In this document: positions 51,877 to 62,171 of the stretch, piece by piece
Layout: every line of letters begins with the position of its first letter
Numbering within the stretch: position 1 is the stretch's first letter
Source: Pseudomonadota bacterium
GTDB taxonomy: Bacteria; Pseudomonadota; Gammaproteobacteria; Steroidobacterales; Steroidobacteraceae
Assembly: GCA_023423935.1 (NCBI GenBank)
Contig: JAFAEQ010000050.1
Coordinates: 124,001-188,000, forward strand
DNA length: 64,000 bases
Direction of reading: 5' to 3'
Made by a program: the position numbers and the translations under genes
Notes under the pieces: generated by a model
The model's input: only the letters and a program-made list of their open reading frames with translations
The model's database searches: none
Told to the model about the DNA's origin: nothing

Positions 51877-54528
51877 GTGGATGAAATCGAGAGAACATGG
51901 GACCCAAGAGTGCGGAACGAGACCACTGAATCGAATCCTTCCGAAACGAGTGCGCAGGGCAGCCAGGAGGTGCGTGCTCTCGAGCAGAGATTACTGGCAG
52001 CGGAGGAGGCTCTTCGCGAGAAGGAACGTGTTCTCGACATCCTCGCGGAGACGGGCGCAGCCCTGACCTCGCAGCTGCAGTTGGATGCGCTCGTGCAAGC
52101 GGTGACGGATGCGGCGACCCAGGTGACGGGCGCACAGTTCGGCGCGTTCTTCTATCACCAGGTGGATCGGAACGGCAGTTCGTACACGCTCTACACGCTC
52201 TCGGGTGCGTCTCGCGATCGATTCGAGCGATTCGGCTTGCCGCGCGCCACGCCGCTGTTTGAGCCGACCTTCCGCGGCGAGAGCGTCATCCGCTCCGACG
52301 ACATCCAGCATCATCCGCTGTACGGACAGTGGGAACCCCATCGCGGCATGCCGGCTGGGCACCTGCCGGTGCGCAGCTATCTTGCAGTGCCGGTCGTATC
52401 GCGTTCGGGCGCGGTCCACGGCGGATTGTTTTTCGGACATGGAGAGCCGGGCAAATTTCTCCCCGCGCACGAAACGATCGTCAAAGGAATCGCCGCACAG
52501 GCAGCGACTGCGATCGACAACGCGCGTCTGTTCGAACAGCTCCAGCAGTCCAAGCTGAGTCTTGAGACGCTCAACCAGTCGTTACAGACCGACGTGACGC
52601 AACGATCCGTCGCATTGAGGAACAGCGAGCAACAGTTTCAGCAGCTGGTCAACGGCATCAACGACTGCGCGATCTACATGCTCGATCGCTCCGGCATCGT
52701 CACCAGCTGGAATCCTGGTGCCGCACGCATCAAGGGGTACAGCGACGAGGAGATCGTCGGCAAACACTTCAGCCAGTTCTATACGGAGGAGGATCGTCAG
52801 GCCGGCGCTCCCGCGCTGGTGCTCGAAACCGCGGCTCGTCAAGGGAAGTACGAAACCGAGAACTGGCGCGTGCGCAAGGACGGCAGCAAATTCTGGGCGA
52901 GCATCCTGATCGATGCGATCCGTGACTCTTCCGGTGAAGTCATCGGTTTCGCCAAGATCACGCGCGACATGACCGAGCGCCGCATGATGCAGGAACAGTT
53001 GCACCAGTCGCAGAAAATGGAAGCCGTCGGTCAGCTCACCGGTGGCGTGGCGCACGACTTCAACAATCTGCTGACGGTCATCCTCGGTAATCTCGATCGC
53101 ATGACGCGGCAGCTCGCAGGGGCCGAGCCGAACGTGCGCAGTGCCCTCGATCAGGTCGTGCGCGCCGCACAGCGCGCGGCGACGCTGACCAGTCAGTTGC
53201 TCGCATTCTCTCGACGGCAGCCGCTGAGTCCGAAACCCACCGACGTCAATCGGCTGGTGCAGGGCATGTCCGATCTGGTTCGCCGCACGCTCGGTGAGAA
53301 CATCGCCGTGGAGACGGTGCTGGCAGGCGGCCTGTGGCGCATCGAGATCGATCCGAATCAACTCGAGATCGCGCTGCTGAATCTCGCCGTGAACGCGCGC
53401 GATGCCATGCCCGAGGGCGGCAAGCTCACGATCGAGACAGCGAACACGCATCTGGATGAGGGCTACGCGTCGCACTTCGCCGAAGTATCACCCGGTCAGT
53501 ATGTGTGCATCTGCATCTCGGATACGGGGTCGGGCATGACGAAGGAAGTGATGGAACGCGCGTTCGATCCGTTCTTCACCACGAAACCTGTGGGACGCGG
53601 CACCGGTCTTGGACTGAGTCAGGTGTTCGGTTTCGTCAAACAGTCCGGCGGACACATCCGGCTCTATAGCGAGATAGGGCAGGGCACGACGGTGCGCATC
53701 TATCTGCCGCGCTCGATCGCGCGGTTGGAGATCGAGGAGATCGAACCCACGCCGGTTGTCGCGGCGGGCGAGTCGCGCGAGGTGATTCTGGTCGTCGAGG
53801 ACGACGATGGCGTGCGCGCCTATACGACCGAAAGCCTGCGCGAGCTGGGGTTCTCCGTACTGGAAGCTTCCGACGCGCCTTCCGGATTGCGTCTGCTCGA
53901 ACGTCATCCCGAGATCCGTCTGCTGTTTACTGACGTGGGATTGCCAGGAATGAACGGTCGCGAGTTGGCGGAAATCGCTCGCGCATCCCGACCGCAACTG
54001 CCGATCCTGTTCACGACGGGATACGCACGCAATGCAATCGTGCATCAGGGGCGGCTCGATCCCGGCGTGGAACTCATCACGAAGCCCTTCACCGTGGCCC
54101 AGCTCGGCGTGCGTCTGCGTGAGATCCTCGATTCGAACGTGCCCCTTGGGGCCGGAGAGCGTCTCGCTCTGGTCGTGGACGACGAACCGCTGGTGCGCAT
54201 GGTCGTCGCGGAGATGCTGGACGACCTGGGCTTCCGCGTGGTTCAGGCGCACAGCGCTCATGAAGCCCAGGCTGCCGCAGAGCGCCTGCGCAGCATCGAG
54301 CTTGCGATCATCGACGTCGGTCTGCCGGATCGCAGCGGCGCGGATCTCGCGAAGGAATTTCTCAAGACCCGCACGGATCTCAAGATTATTCTGGCCAGCG
54401 GGTTCGGTCACGATCCAAAAGCACTCGGCAGCGACCCGCGGCTTGCCGTGCTCACCAAGCCTTTCAAGAGCGATGGACTGCGCGCGCTCGTGGAGCGTCT
54501 CGGCCTTCGGGTGGAGACGGCGCAATAA
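51877..54528 (+). CDS. Soluble GAF-PAS hybrid histidine kinase with two receivers
   Basis: An 883-residue protein without membrane helices. Coiled coil (30-60), GAF (about 65-225, LAETGAALTSQLQLDALVQA to NARLFEQL), PAS (about 245-370, NGINDCAIYMLDRSGIVTSW to FAKITRDMTERR), HisKA with GQLTGGVAHDFNNLL (H near 391), ATPase (NLAVNARDAMPEGG, DTGSGM, GTGLGLSQVFGF), receiver 1 (about 640, LLFTDVGLPGMNG) and receiver 2 (about 765, AIIDVGLPDRSG). The sole start is GTG at 51877. It is a paralogue of the kinase at 58230-61115, with which it shares the QSQKMEAVGQLTGG block. Confidence 0.93.
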   Translation: MDEIERTWDPRVRNETTESNPSETSAQGSQEVRALEQRLLAAEEALREKERVLDILAETGAALTSQLQLDALVQAVTDAATQVTGAQFGAFFYHQVDRNGSSYTLYTLSGASRDRFERFGLPRATPLFEPTFRGESVIRSDDIQHHPLYGQWEPHRGMPAGHLPVRSYLAVPVVSRSGAVHGGLFFGHGEPGKFLPAHETIVKGIAAQAATAIDNARLFEQLQQSKLSLETLNQSLQTDVTQRSVALRNSEQQFQQLVNGINDCAIYMLDRSGIVTSWNPGAARIKGYSDEEIVGKHFSQFYTEEDRQAGAPALVLETAARQGKYETENWRVRKDGSKFWASILIDAIRDSSGEVIGFAKITRDMTERRMMQEQLHQSQKMEAVGQLTGGVAHDFNNLLTVILGNLDRMTRQLAGAEPNVRSALDQVVRAAQRAATLTSQLLAFSRRQPLSPKPTDVNRLVQGMSDLVRRTLGENIAVETVLAGGLWRIEIDPNQLEIALLNLAVNARDAMPEGGKLTIETANTHLDEGYASHFAEVSPGQYVCICISDTGSGMTKEVMERAFDPFFTTKPVGRGTGLGLSQVFGFVKQSGGHIRLYSEIGQGTTVRIYLPRSIARLEIEEIEPTPVVAAGESREVILVVEDDDGVRAYTTESLRELGFSVLEASDAPSGLRLLERHPEIRLLFTDVGLPGMNGRELAEIARASRPQLPILFTTGYARNAIVHQGRLDPGVELITKPFTVAQLGVRLREILDSNVPLGAGERLALVVDDEPLVRMVVAEMLDDLGFRVVQAHSAHEAQAAAERLRSIELAIIDVGLPDRSGADLAKEFLKTRTDLKIILASGFGHDPKALGSDPRLAVLTKPFKSDGLRALVERLGLRVETAQ

Positions 54529-54575
54529 GCGCAGGCTGCAGACGATCCTTGCTGAGCAGCGCGGAGTTTCGCCGA

Positions 54576-54860
54576 TCAGTCCATATCGGCTTGTTCGCTG
54601 ATGATGTGACCGTCCGTCGCGCTCAGGTGCAGCTCCACCCGAGTGCCATCGGGTTTGGTCGCCTCCGCTTCCCATTGCCCGTCATCGCGTTCCAGATCCT
54701 CGATGTTCGTATAACCCTCGCTCTCCAGCTTCTGCAGTATCTGGGAAGCAGTGAGCTGTCCCGATCGCTGCGGAGCCTCCGTCTCCTGGGCTTGCGCCGC
54801 CCCAGCACCTGCGGCAAGGAGCACCGCGGTGGCCGTCGCAATCGCACGCTTCATGCTCAT
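54576..54860 (-). CDS. Secreted PepSY-domain protein
   Basis: A 94-residue protein with signal peptide (ATATAVLLAAGAGAAQAQ) and one PepSY domain (TASQILQKLESEGYTNIEDLERDDGQWEAEATKPDGTRVELHLSATDGHII). GAGGAGA lies six bases before the ATG at 54860, a better fit than the in-frame ATG two codons later. It is opposite in orientation to the preceding kinase gene and 47 bp from its stop. Short PepSY proteins of this kind are usually periplasmic modulators, but no partner is obvious here. Confidence 0.85.
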   Translation of the reverse strand: MSMKRAIATATAVLLAAGAGAAQAQETEAPQRSGQLTASQILQKLESEGYTNIEDLERDDGQWEAEATKPDGTRVELHLSATDGHIISEQADMD

Positions 54861-55107
54861 GACTTGTCTCCTCGGACCGATTCGCATTCCTGCATTATCT
54901 GATGCAGGCCATTACAACCCTGCCGAGTTCGAGGGAAGTCGAAACACCGGTGCTTCCCTGCAAGTTGCTTGCTCGCGGAAACGTGGACTCGGCCCTGCGA
55001 CAACGCCGCGACCGAGCCCCGAGTTCGCCCTTGCGGTGATGAGCCATCGCGTCGGACATCGATCGGCGGAAACAACGCGACGCAGCAAGTCGCCGCTTGA
55101 CGAATTC

Positions 55108-57825
55108 CTAGCCCACTGATGAGCGTGGCGAGTCCATGGAGGATCGAAGCATTTCGCCGGTGTATGCATCCGCGAGCAGTCGTGCGCGCTGCTCGGCGAC
55201 CGTCAACGCCGCGAGAACCTCGGATTCTGCGACGGGTCGACTCAGCAGGTATCCCTGCAGATGCATGTTCCCTTGCTGTGCAAGAAGCCGGAATTGTTCG
55301 GGTCGCTCGATCCCCTCGGCCGTCACCTCGAGATCCAGTGCGCGACACATCGAGAGGATTGCGCGAACGATGGCGGGGGATCTGCCCGCCGAATCGATGC
55401 GCGCGATCAGGCTCTTGTCGAGCTTGATACGCGTCAACGGCAACTGTTCGAGCGAGGAGAGCGACGAATAGCCTGTCCCGAAATCATCGAGCGCGATGCC
55501 GACACCGATCTCACGCAAGCGATGCAGGCTCGCAATGACTTCCTCCCCGGTCTGTAACACATCTTCGGTCAACTCGATCTCGATGCAACGCGGCGGGAGG
55601 CGGTATTCGCGTAACAGTCCGCCCAGGGAGTCCGCGAGGCGTCCGTCGAGCAACTGTCTGGGCGAGGCGTTGATGGCAACAGTGACCTCGCGCCACTCGC
55701 CGTGATGCCAGCGTGCGGCTGCGCGGATTGCAGCGCGCAGCACCCAATCTCCCATTTGCACGATGAGTCCGGATTCCTCGGCGATGGTGAGGAATTCTCC
55801 CGGACCAGCCAGACGGCCATCCGGCATGCGCCAGCGCAGCAGTGCCTCGACGTGAGTCGTCCTCAGACTGTCGAGGTGCACCTCCGGCTGGAACACGAGC
55901 TCGAACTCGCTGCGTTCCAAGGCTCGACGCAATCCCTGTTCGGTTGCGAATCTCGAAGATGCCGCCTCGAGCAGCGCTGGCGTGAACATCGCGATCTGAC
56001 GGCGACCCAGCGCCTTGGCATGGAAGAGCGCGATGTCCGCTGCACGCAGCAGCGCCGTCGATGCATGTTCGTGATCGGGAAAGACGCTGGCCCCGACACT
56101 GACATTCACGATCAACTCCCGCTGATCGATGCGCAACGGCTCATCGAACGCAGCCACGATCCGACGTCCGGCGGCCTCGAGCTCCTCGATGCTCGAAGCT
56201 TCCGTACAGACGACGGTGAACTCATCGCCACCCAGACGGGCAGCCAGACCCAGCGATCCCGTGATGGCGCGCAATCGATCGGCGACATGGACGAGGACAT
56301 GATCGCCAAACTCATGTCCCATCGAATCGTTGATGCTCTTGAAGTTGTCGAGATCGAGAAAGAACACGCCGATGCGCCGCCGTTCGTTGGCCGCCGTCAG
56401 CAGCATCCGATCGAGCGATGCGAAGAACTCGCGTCTGTTGAGAAGCTGAGTCAGCGGATCGCGCTCGGCGAGCTGTTGCAACTCTTGCGTGCGCTGCGCG
56501 ATCCGCGTTTCCAGATCCTGCTGATGCGCGCGCATCTGCTCGCGTGCGGCTACCACTTCAGCCGCCATGCGGTTGAACGCGAGCGAGAGCGTGTGCAGTT
56601 CCCTGATGCCGCCCGGCTCGACGCGCTCGAGATGACCTTGAGCCAAACGGTCGGTGGCGCGCAGCAATCGTCGCACCGGCCGCACGATGCTCAGAACCGT
56701 TGCAACGCAGACTGCGAAGAGGATCGCGAGGATTCCGCCTGTGAGCCAGGCGACTCCACGCTGCCGGGCCGGATCGGAAGGTGCCTCGGTGATCTGCACA
56801 CGCTCTGCGGCCGCGTCAGCGGCAGGCTCCGAATCCGTTGTGGGCTGATCGTCGCGACTCTGCAGCGGGGACGCGGTGCGAGACGCCTCGCGTGCAGCGA
56901 GCTGATTCTGTTCCAGCACACGTCGCAGGTTGGCCGTTGTCTTTGCAAATCCCGAGGCCGCGTCGTGTGAGACCTCGTGGGTCTGCTGGATCTCCTGACG
57001 CAGGGCAATCAGCTGCTGCAGATCCGTCTGCATCGACTCCACCCACGCTCGGCCCTGCGACCGCTCGAGACTGCGCGCATGGGCGGCAAGCGAGTCTGCG
57101 AACTTCTGTTCCGCCGCACCCAAGGCAGTGATCTGTGCCACATCAGGACGATTCACATCGAGGTTCGCAAAACCAAGCCGGATCTCATCCAGCTCATTGC
57201 TCAATTCGATGAGCGACTGACGCGCGACCACTCGACCGAAGATCCGCCATGCGGCATCGACGGAGGCCTTCATGCGACCGTTCATTGCTTCGAAGCGTTC
57301 GGCATACGCACGAACGGCAGTGCGACGTCGATCCGCGGATCGAATCGCGGACGCCGCATCGCGCGGAAATCGCTGGAGCAAGGACGCGGCGGACTCGATC
57401 TGCCGGGCAGCGAGGTCGTGACGTGCGAGATAGTCCGTTGCGGCTGCACGCAGCTCTCGATCCGCGACATCCAGCCGTGTACGCACCTCGGCCGCGCTCG
57501 TCCGCGAACGGGCGAGAACCGCCATCTCATATCGATCGATGGCCAACTGCAGGCCGAGATCGGCGGTCGAGGCCGTAGGGGCCTCGATAAGCGTGGAAGC
57601 GACCGGCGGATGAGAAGACACCGGCTCTGGCAACGGCTTCTGAATCGTGCGCGTTCTTTCGATCAACGTGGAGCCGCGAGTAGCAGCGAGATTTGCCAGT
57701 GCAGCGAGCAACGGCACCACGGCGAAAGCGACTGCGAGGAGCACGGCAATAGGTGCGCGCATCTGGCGAATGCGCGTCACGCCACGCTGGATCTGGTGTT
57801 TGAGTGGTCGGACGGGAAACTGCAT
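55108..57825 (-). CDS. Membrane GGDEF-EAL cyclic-di-GMP protein
   Basis: A 905-residue protein. An N-terminal helix (22-44) and a second (about 355-378, WLTGGILAILFAVCVATVLSIV) bracket a 300-residue, largely helical periplasmic sensor; a HAMP domain follows, then GGDEF (RLGGDEFTVV near 531) and EAL (VEALLRWR near 660, with DDFGTGYSSLSSLEQLP and KLDKSLI). Both catalytic signatures are intact, so either synthesis or degradation of c-di-GMP is possible. I see no RxxD inhibitory site. The start is the ATG at 57825, 404 bp from the divergent kinase gene. Confidence 0.92.
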   Translation of the reverse strand: MQFPVRPLKHQIQRGVTRIRQMRAPIAVLLAVAFAVVPLLAALANLAATRGSTLIERTRTIQKPLPEPVSSHPPVASTLIEAPTASTADLGLQLAIDRYEMAVLARSRTSAAEVRTRLDVADRELRAAATDYLARHDLAARQIESAASLLQRFPRDAASAIRSADRRRTAVRAYAERFEAMNGRMKASVDAAWRIFGRVVARQSLIELSNELDEIRLGFANLDVNRPDVAQITALGAAEQKFADSLAAHARSLERSQGRAWVESMQTDLQQLIALRQEIQQTHEVSHDAASGFAKTTANLRRVLEQNQLAAREASRTASPLQSRDDQPTTDSEPAADAAAERVQITEAPSDPARQRGVAWLTGGILAILFAVCVATVLSIVRPVRRLLRATDRLAQGHLERVEPGGIRELHTLSLAFNRMAAEVVAAREQMRAHQQDLETRIAQRTQELQQLAERDPLTQLLNRREFFASLDRMLLTAANERRRIGVFFLDLDNFKSINDSMGHEFGDHVLVHVADRLRAITGSLGLAARLGGDEFTVVCTEASSIEELEAAGRRIVAAFDEPLRIDQRELIVNVSVGASVFPDHEHASTALLRAADIALFHAKALGRRQIAMFTPALLEAASSRFATEQGLRRALERSEFELVFQPEVHLDSLRTTHVEALLRWRMPDGRLAGPGEFLTIAEESGLIVQMGDWVLRAAIRAAARWHHGEWREVTVAINASPRQLLDGRLADSLGGLLREYRLPPRCIEIELTEDVLQTGEEVIASLHRLREIGVGIALDDFGTGYSSLSSLEQLPLTRIKLDKSLIARIDSAGRSPAIVRAILSMCRALDLEVTAEGIERPEQFRLLAQQGNMHLQGYLLSRPVAESEVLAALTVAEQRARLLADAYTGEMLRSSMDSPRSSVG

Positions 57826-58229
57826 TCACACATTGTGTCTGCGCGCCATCGCAGCTTCTCCGCGACTGCACGAATGTGTGCGCTTCGTTTGTTGAACCTC
57901 ATCACATTCCCGAAAGCATCTCGTCACGTGTCAGTAAACTCACTTCACACGCAGTGTCGCCATGCACTCGCAGGAGGAACACGGTCTCGATGATGGCCGG
58001 CAGCACTGTACGAAGTCGTAGGGTCACTGTGTCTGCGCTTCTCGCGCGCAAGCCAGGCGCGAACTCTGGCGTTATTGCTGCAACTGTTATTCTGCGTCTG
58101 CCAATGCTTCTGGAATGCAAGGCAGGTGCAAGCTCGAAGATATTGGTAACGATGTGGTCTTTCACGGTATGGCGACCGGGTAGATCCGCGCTAAAGTCTG
58201 GACACGAGATCGAGACAGAGAAGTATCAC
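57826..58229. promoter_or_regulatory. Divergent region between the GGDEF-EAL and PAS kinase genes
   Basis: About 400 bases without a convincing gene. The kinase frame is open throughout (from 57804), but this part codes for low-complexity residues rather than domain sequence. No clear promoter motif can be named. Confidence 0.5.
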
Positions 58230-61115
58230 GTGCACGCGGCACAGAAGAACGAATGCGATTTCCTGAATGGGGGCGGGACGATGGGCGAGTTGATGCGCGC
58301 CCATCCGTGGGAAGACACGGACCTCGGCCCACCTGAGACGTGGCCTCAGTCGCTGCGGCTGGCGGTACAGCTCATGCTCAATACGGGTCACCCCATGTAC
58401 ATCTGGTGGGGCCCCCAACTGACTTGTCTTTACAACGATGCCTATAGCCGCTCCATCGGTGCGGAGCGCCACCCCGTCTCGTTGGGCAAGCGCGGCAGGG
58501 AAGTGTGGGATGAAATCTGGGACATCATCGGTCCGCAGATCGAGCAGGTGATCAGCGGCCGCGGCGCGACCTGGAATGTCAATGCGCTCGTGCCGATCAC
58601 GCGCAACGGTATGCGCGAAGATGTGTACTGGACATACAGCTACAGCCCGATTCGAGATACGGATGCGTCGCACGGCGTCGGGGGCGTCCTGGTCCTGTGC
58701 ACGGAGACGACCCAGGCCGTGCTCGCCGAGAGACGCCTGCAGCTCGAGAACGAACGTCAGCGGCGCATGTTCGAACAAGCGCCGAGCTTCATGTGCATCA
58801 TGACGGGCCCCGATCACGTGTTCGAGTTCGTGAACTCTGCGCACCGGCGCATGTTCAACAGCCACGATTGGATCGGAAAGTCTGTGCGCGAGGCCTTTCC
58901 GGATATCGACGGGCAAGGGTTCTACGAATTGCTGGACCAGGTCAGACGCACCGGGGAACGGATCCTGTTCAGCGCGCAGCCCGTCCGCTTTCGTGCATTC
59001 GGTAGCACGGAGTTCGATACGCGATATCTGGACTTCATCTACGAACCGATTCGCAGTGCCGCCGGAGAAGTGATCGGCATTTTCTGCGAAGGCTTCGATG
59101 TCACCGAAGCGAATCGCGCCACGCAGGAGCTGCGGATCCGTGAGGAGCAGCTGCGCCTGGCAACGCAAGCTGCAGAAGTGGGTCTATGGGACATCGACCC
59201 GCTGCGCCAGACACTGCTGTGGCAGCCGCGCGTCAAGGCGATGTTCGGCATCTCACCCGAAGCGGAAGTCTCCATGGATGAGTTCTACGACTGGGTGCAT
59301 GCGGACGATCGCGATCGGGTGACCCGGGCATTCGCTGCTGCGATGGACCCTGAGCGGCGTGCGGTATGCGACGTCGAGTTCCGCACGATAGGCAAGGAAG
59401 ACGGTCTGACGCGCTGGGTCGCGGCGAAGGGGCGCGGCATCTTCGATCACGATCGATGTCAGCGAGTCATCGGCACCGCCATGGACATCACCGCGCGCAA
59501 GCGGACGGAACTGCGCCTGAAGGATCTCAACGAAACGCTCGAGCGACGTGTGGCCGAAACGCTCGCGGAACGACGTCTCATGGCCGAGCTCGTCGAAACG
59601 ACGAACGCGTTCATCCAGGTGGCAGACAAGGACTTTCGCCTGCTCGCGATCAACAACGCCTCCGCGGGAGAGTTCGAACGGATCTACGGGATCCGGCCAC
59701 GCGTGGGCGACAACATGCTCGAGCTGCTCGCAAACCGACCTGAGCATCAGAGGGCGGTGCGGGAGATCTGGCAGCGAGCGCTCAATGGGGAGGCATTCGT
59801 CGAAACCCAGCAGTTCGGCGATGCCGATCGTTCGCAACGAATCTACGAAATGCATTTCAATCCGTTGCGCAACCACGCGGGAGAGCACATCGGCGCATAT
59901 CAATTCGTCTATGACGTGACGGAACGGATGCAGGAGCGTGCACGACTTGCGACAGCCGAAGAACAACTGCGTCAGTCCCAGAAAATGGAGGCTGTCGGTC
60001 AGCTCACCGGAGGTCTTGCGCACGACTTCAACAATCTGTTGGTGGGCATCATCGGCGGCCTCGACTTGATGGAGCGTCGACTGCGAGAAGGTCGCACTCA
60101 GGGTCTCGATCGTTACATCGGTACGGCACTCAGTGCCGCGCGACGTGCCGCCGGCCTCACACAGCGGCTGCTCGCATTCTCGAGGCGTCAGACGCTCGAC
60201 CCCCGTCCGACCGACCTGAACCGACTCATCCGTGGCATGGAAGATCTGATCCGCCGCACGATGGGTCCGCAGATCGAGGTGGAGATCGTGGCAGGCGCGG
60301 GGCTGTGGATCGCGAAGATCGATGCGTCCCAGCTGGAGAACACCCTTCTGAATCTGTGCATCAACGCGCGCGATGCGATGAGTGCAAGCGGCGGGCGGTT
60401 GACCATAGAGACCGCCAACCAATGGCTCGATGAGCGCGCCGCACGTGACCGCGAGCTGCCGCCGGGTCAGTACATCTGCCTGTCAGTCACCGATACCGGC
60501 GTCGGTATGTCACCGGACGTCGTGCAGCGCGCCTTCGATCCGCTCTTCACGACCAAGCCGCTCGGTGCGGGCACCGGCCTGGGCCTGTCGATGGTGCACG
60601 GCTTCGTGCGTCAATCCGGCGGCCAGGTGCGAATTTATTCCGAAGTCGCTCAAGGTACGACCATGTCGATCTATCTGCCGCGCGATTGGGGTGCGGAGGA
60701 GCGCGCTGCGACGCCGCCGCCGGAAACAGTAGAACGCGCGCAGGGCGAAACGATCCTGTTGCTCGATGACGAACAGGCCATTCGCGAGCTCGCGAGCGAG
60801 GTACTCGGCGAGCACGGCTATCGGATCCTGCTGGCGAATGACGGACCGAGCGCGCTGAAGATTCTCGAATCGAACGCTCGCGTCGATTTACTCATCACCG
60901 ACGTCGGTTTGCCCGGCGGTCTCAACGGAAGACAGGTCGCCGACGCAGCCCGCGTGAATCGACCCGACCTCAAGGTGCTCTTCATCACGGGCTATGCAGA
61001 GAACGCGGCGGTTGGTGACGGCTCCCTGTTGCCAGGCATGGAGATACTCACGAAGCCATTCGTGATGTCCACGCTGGCCGCCAAGGCCAGACATATGCTC
61101 GCGGAGAACGCATGA
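58230..61115 (+). CDS. Soluble multi-PAS hybrid histidine kinase with one receiver
   Basis: A 961-residue protein without membrane helices. An N-terminal domain (FLNGGGTMGELMRAHPWE, WWGPQLTCLYNDAYSRSIG) of the type found in many PAS kinases, then three PAS/PAC units (FEQAPSFMCIMTGPDHVFEF; LATQAAEVGLWDIDPLRQTLLW; TTNAFIQVADKDFRLLAINN), HisKA with GQLTGGLAHDFNNLL (H near 595), ATPase (NLCINARDAMSASGG, DTGVGM, GTGLGLSMVHGF) and a C-terminal receiver (LLITDVGLPGGLNG). The GTG at 58230 is preferred because AGAGAAG precedes it. Upstream ATGs are possible. Paralogous to the kinase at 51877. Confidence 0.9.
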   Translation: MHAAQKNECDFLNGGGTMGELMRAHPWEDTDLGPPETWPQSLRLAVQLMLNTGHPMYIWWGPQLTCLYNDAYSRSIGAERHPVSLGKRGREVWDEIWDIIGPQIEQVISGRGATWNVNALVPITRNGMREDVYWTYSYSPIRDTDASHGVGGVLVLCTETTQAVLAERRLQLENERQRRMFEQAPSFMCIMTGPDHVFEFVNSAHRRMFNSHDWIGKSVREAFPDIDGQGFYELLDQVRRTGERILFSAQPVRFRAFGSTEFDTRYLDFIYEPIRSAAGEVIGIFCEGFDVTEANRATQELRIREEQLRLATQAAEVGLWDIDPLRQTLLWQPRVKAMFGISPEAEVSMDEFYDWVHADDRDRVTRAFAAAMDPERRAVCDVEFRTIGKEDGLTRWVAAKGRGIFDHDRCQRVIGTAMDITARKRTELRLKDLNETLERRVAETLAERRLMAELVETTNAFIQVADKDFRLLAINNASAGEFERIYGIRPRVGDNMLELLANRPEHQRAVREIWQRALNGEAFVETQQFGDADRSQRIYEMHFNPLRNHAGEHIGAYQFVYDVTERMQERARLATAEEQLRQSQKMEAVGQLTGGLAHDFNNLLVGIIGGLDLMERRLREGRTQGLDRYIGTALSAARRAAGLTQRLLAFSRRQTLDPRPTDLNRLIRGMEDLIRRTMGPQIEVEIVAGAGLWIAKIDASQLENTLLNLCINARDAMSASGGRLTIETANQWLDERAARDRELPPGQYICLSVTDTGVGMSPDVVQRAFDPLFTTKPLGAGTGLGLSMVHGFVRQSGGQVRIYSEVAQGTTMSIYLPRDWGAEERAATPPPETVERAQGETILLLDDEQAIRELASEVLGEHGYRILLANDGPSALKILESNARVDLLITDVGLPGGLNGRQVADAARVNRPDLKVLFITGYAENAAVGDGSLLPGMEILTKPFVMSTLAAKARHMLAENA

Positions 61116-61148
61116 TCTGCGCGTAATTCGCAGCAGCGCAGAGTGAGA

Positions 61149-62171
61149 TCAAGCCACCTGCACGACGACCTTGCCGAAGTTGCGTCCCGCGAGCAGATCG
61201 ATGAATCCGCTGACCGCATTCTCCAATCCCTGGACCACATGTTCGCGCACCTTGATATCGCCGCGCCCGATCCAGTTCTGCATCTCTGCTTTGAATTCAT
61301 CGAACCGCACTCCGTAGTGATCGAGGATGATGAAGCCCTGCATGTGCACGCGCTTCTGCAGCACGGTGGACAGTAGCTGCGGCACTCGATTTGGACCGGG
61401 CGGCAATGTGCGGTCGTTGTAGTGTGCGATCAAGCCGCACACGGGAATGCGCGCACGGACATTCAGCAGCGGCAACACCGCCTCCAACACCTCACCGCCG
61501 ACGTTCTCGAAGTAGATGTCGATGCCACTCGGACACGCCTTCGCGAGCAGCGTTGCGAACTGTGGATCATGCCGGTCCACACAATCATCGAAGCCGAGTG
61601 TCTCGATAGCGAATCGACATTTCTGCACGCCACCCGCAATGCCGACGACGCGCGCGCCTTTCAGCTTCGCGATCTGGCCGACGTTCGATCCGACGGCGCC
61701 CGTGGCCGCAGCCACCACGACCGTTTCGCCAGGGCGTGGTCGTCCGATGTCCAGCAAGCCTACGTGCGCCGTGAAGGCGGGCATGCCGAGAGCGCCGAGT
61801 GCGAAGGAAGGATGAGACATCTTTCCGAGCGGCGTGAGTGATTCGCCATCGGACACGAAATATTCCTGCCAACCGCCGGCGCCGAGGACGAGATCGCCGA
61901 CTTTGTGGTTCGGATGATTCGACTCGATCACGCGTCCGACGGTGCCACCCACGATGACGCCACCCAGCGGAATGGACGAAGCGTAGACGGGCCCGACTTC
62001 CTCCATGACGTTGCGCATGTAGGGGTCCAAAGAAAGGAACAGCGTGCGAACCAGCACCTGGCCTCCCTTGGGTTGCGGCACCGCAGTCTCTTCGAGGCGG
62101 AAATTCTGCGGCCCGGGCATCCCTTGTGGACGACTGACGAGTACGACACGACGATTGCTGCTCGAAGACAT
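61149..62171 (-). CDS. CurA/prostaglandin-reductase-like NADP-dependent oxidoreductase
   Basis: A 340-residue zinc-independent medium-chain reductase. The substrate segment is LFLSLDPYMRNVM, the NADPH motif is AAATGAVGSNVGQIAKLKGARVVGIAGG, and FENVGGEVLEAVLPLLN, GLIAHYN and LQKRVHMQGFIILD are conserved in the leukotriene-B4/curcumin reductase family. It reduces alpha,beta-unsaturated carbonyls. AGGAG precedes the ATG by 10 bases. Its upstream region holds tandem GTTAAC boxes, so it is probably regulated by a local repressor that is not in the window. Confidence 0.9.
   Translation of the reverse strand: MSSSSNRRVVLVSRPQGMPGPQNFRLEETAVPQPKGGQVLVRTLFLSLDPYMRNVMEEVGPVYASSIPLGGVIVGGTVGRVIESNHPNHKVGDLVLGAGGWQEYFVSDGESLTPLGKMSHPSFALGALGMPAFTAHVGLLDIGRPRPGETVVVAAATGAVGSNVGQIAKLKGARVVGIAGGVQKCRFAIETLGFDDCVDRHDPQFATLLAKACPSGIDIYFENVGGEVLEAVLPLLNVRARIPVCGLIAHYNDRTLPPGPNRVPQLLSTVLQKRVHMQGFIILDHYGVRFDEFKAEMQNWIGRGDIKVREHVVQGLENAVSGFIDLLAGRNFGKVVVQVA

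Noticed and set aside
57804..58229. N-terminal 142 residues of the PAS kinase frame
   Set aside because: Low-complexity translation with no domain; GTG 58230 has a ribosome-binding site and begins domain-like sequence.
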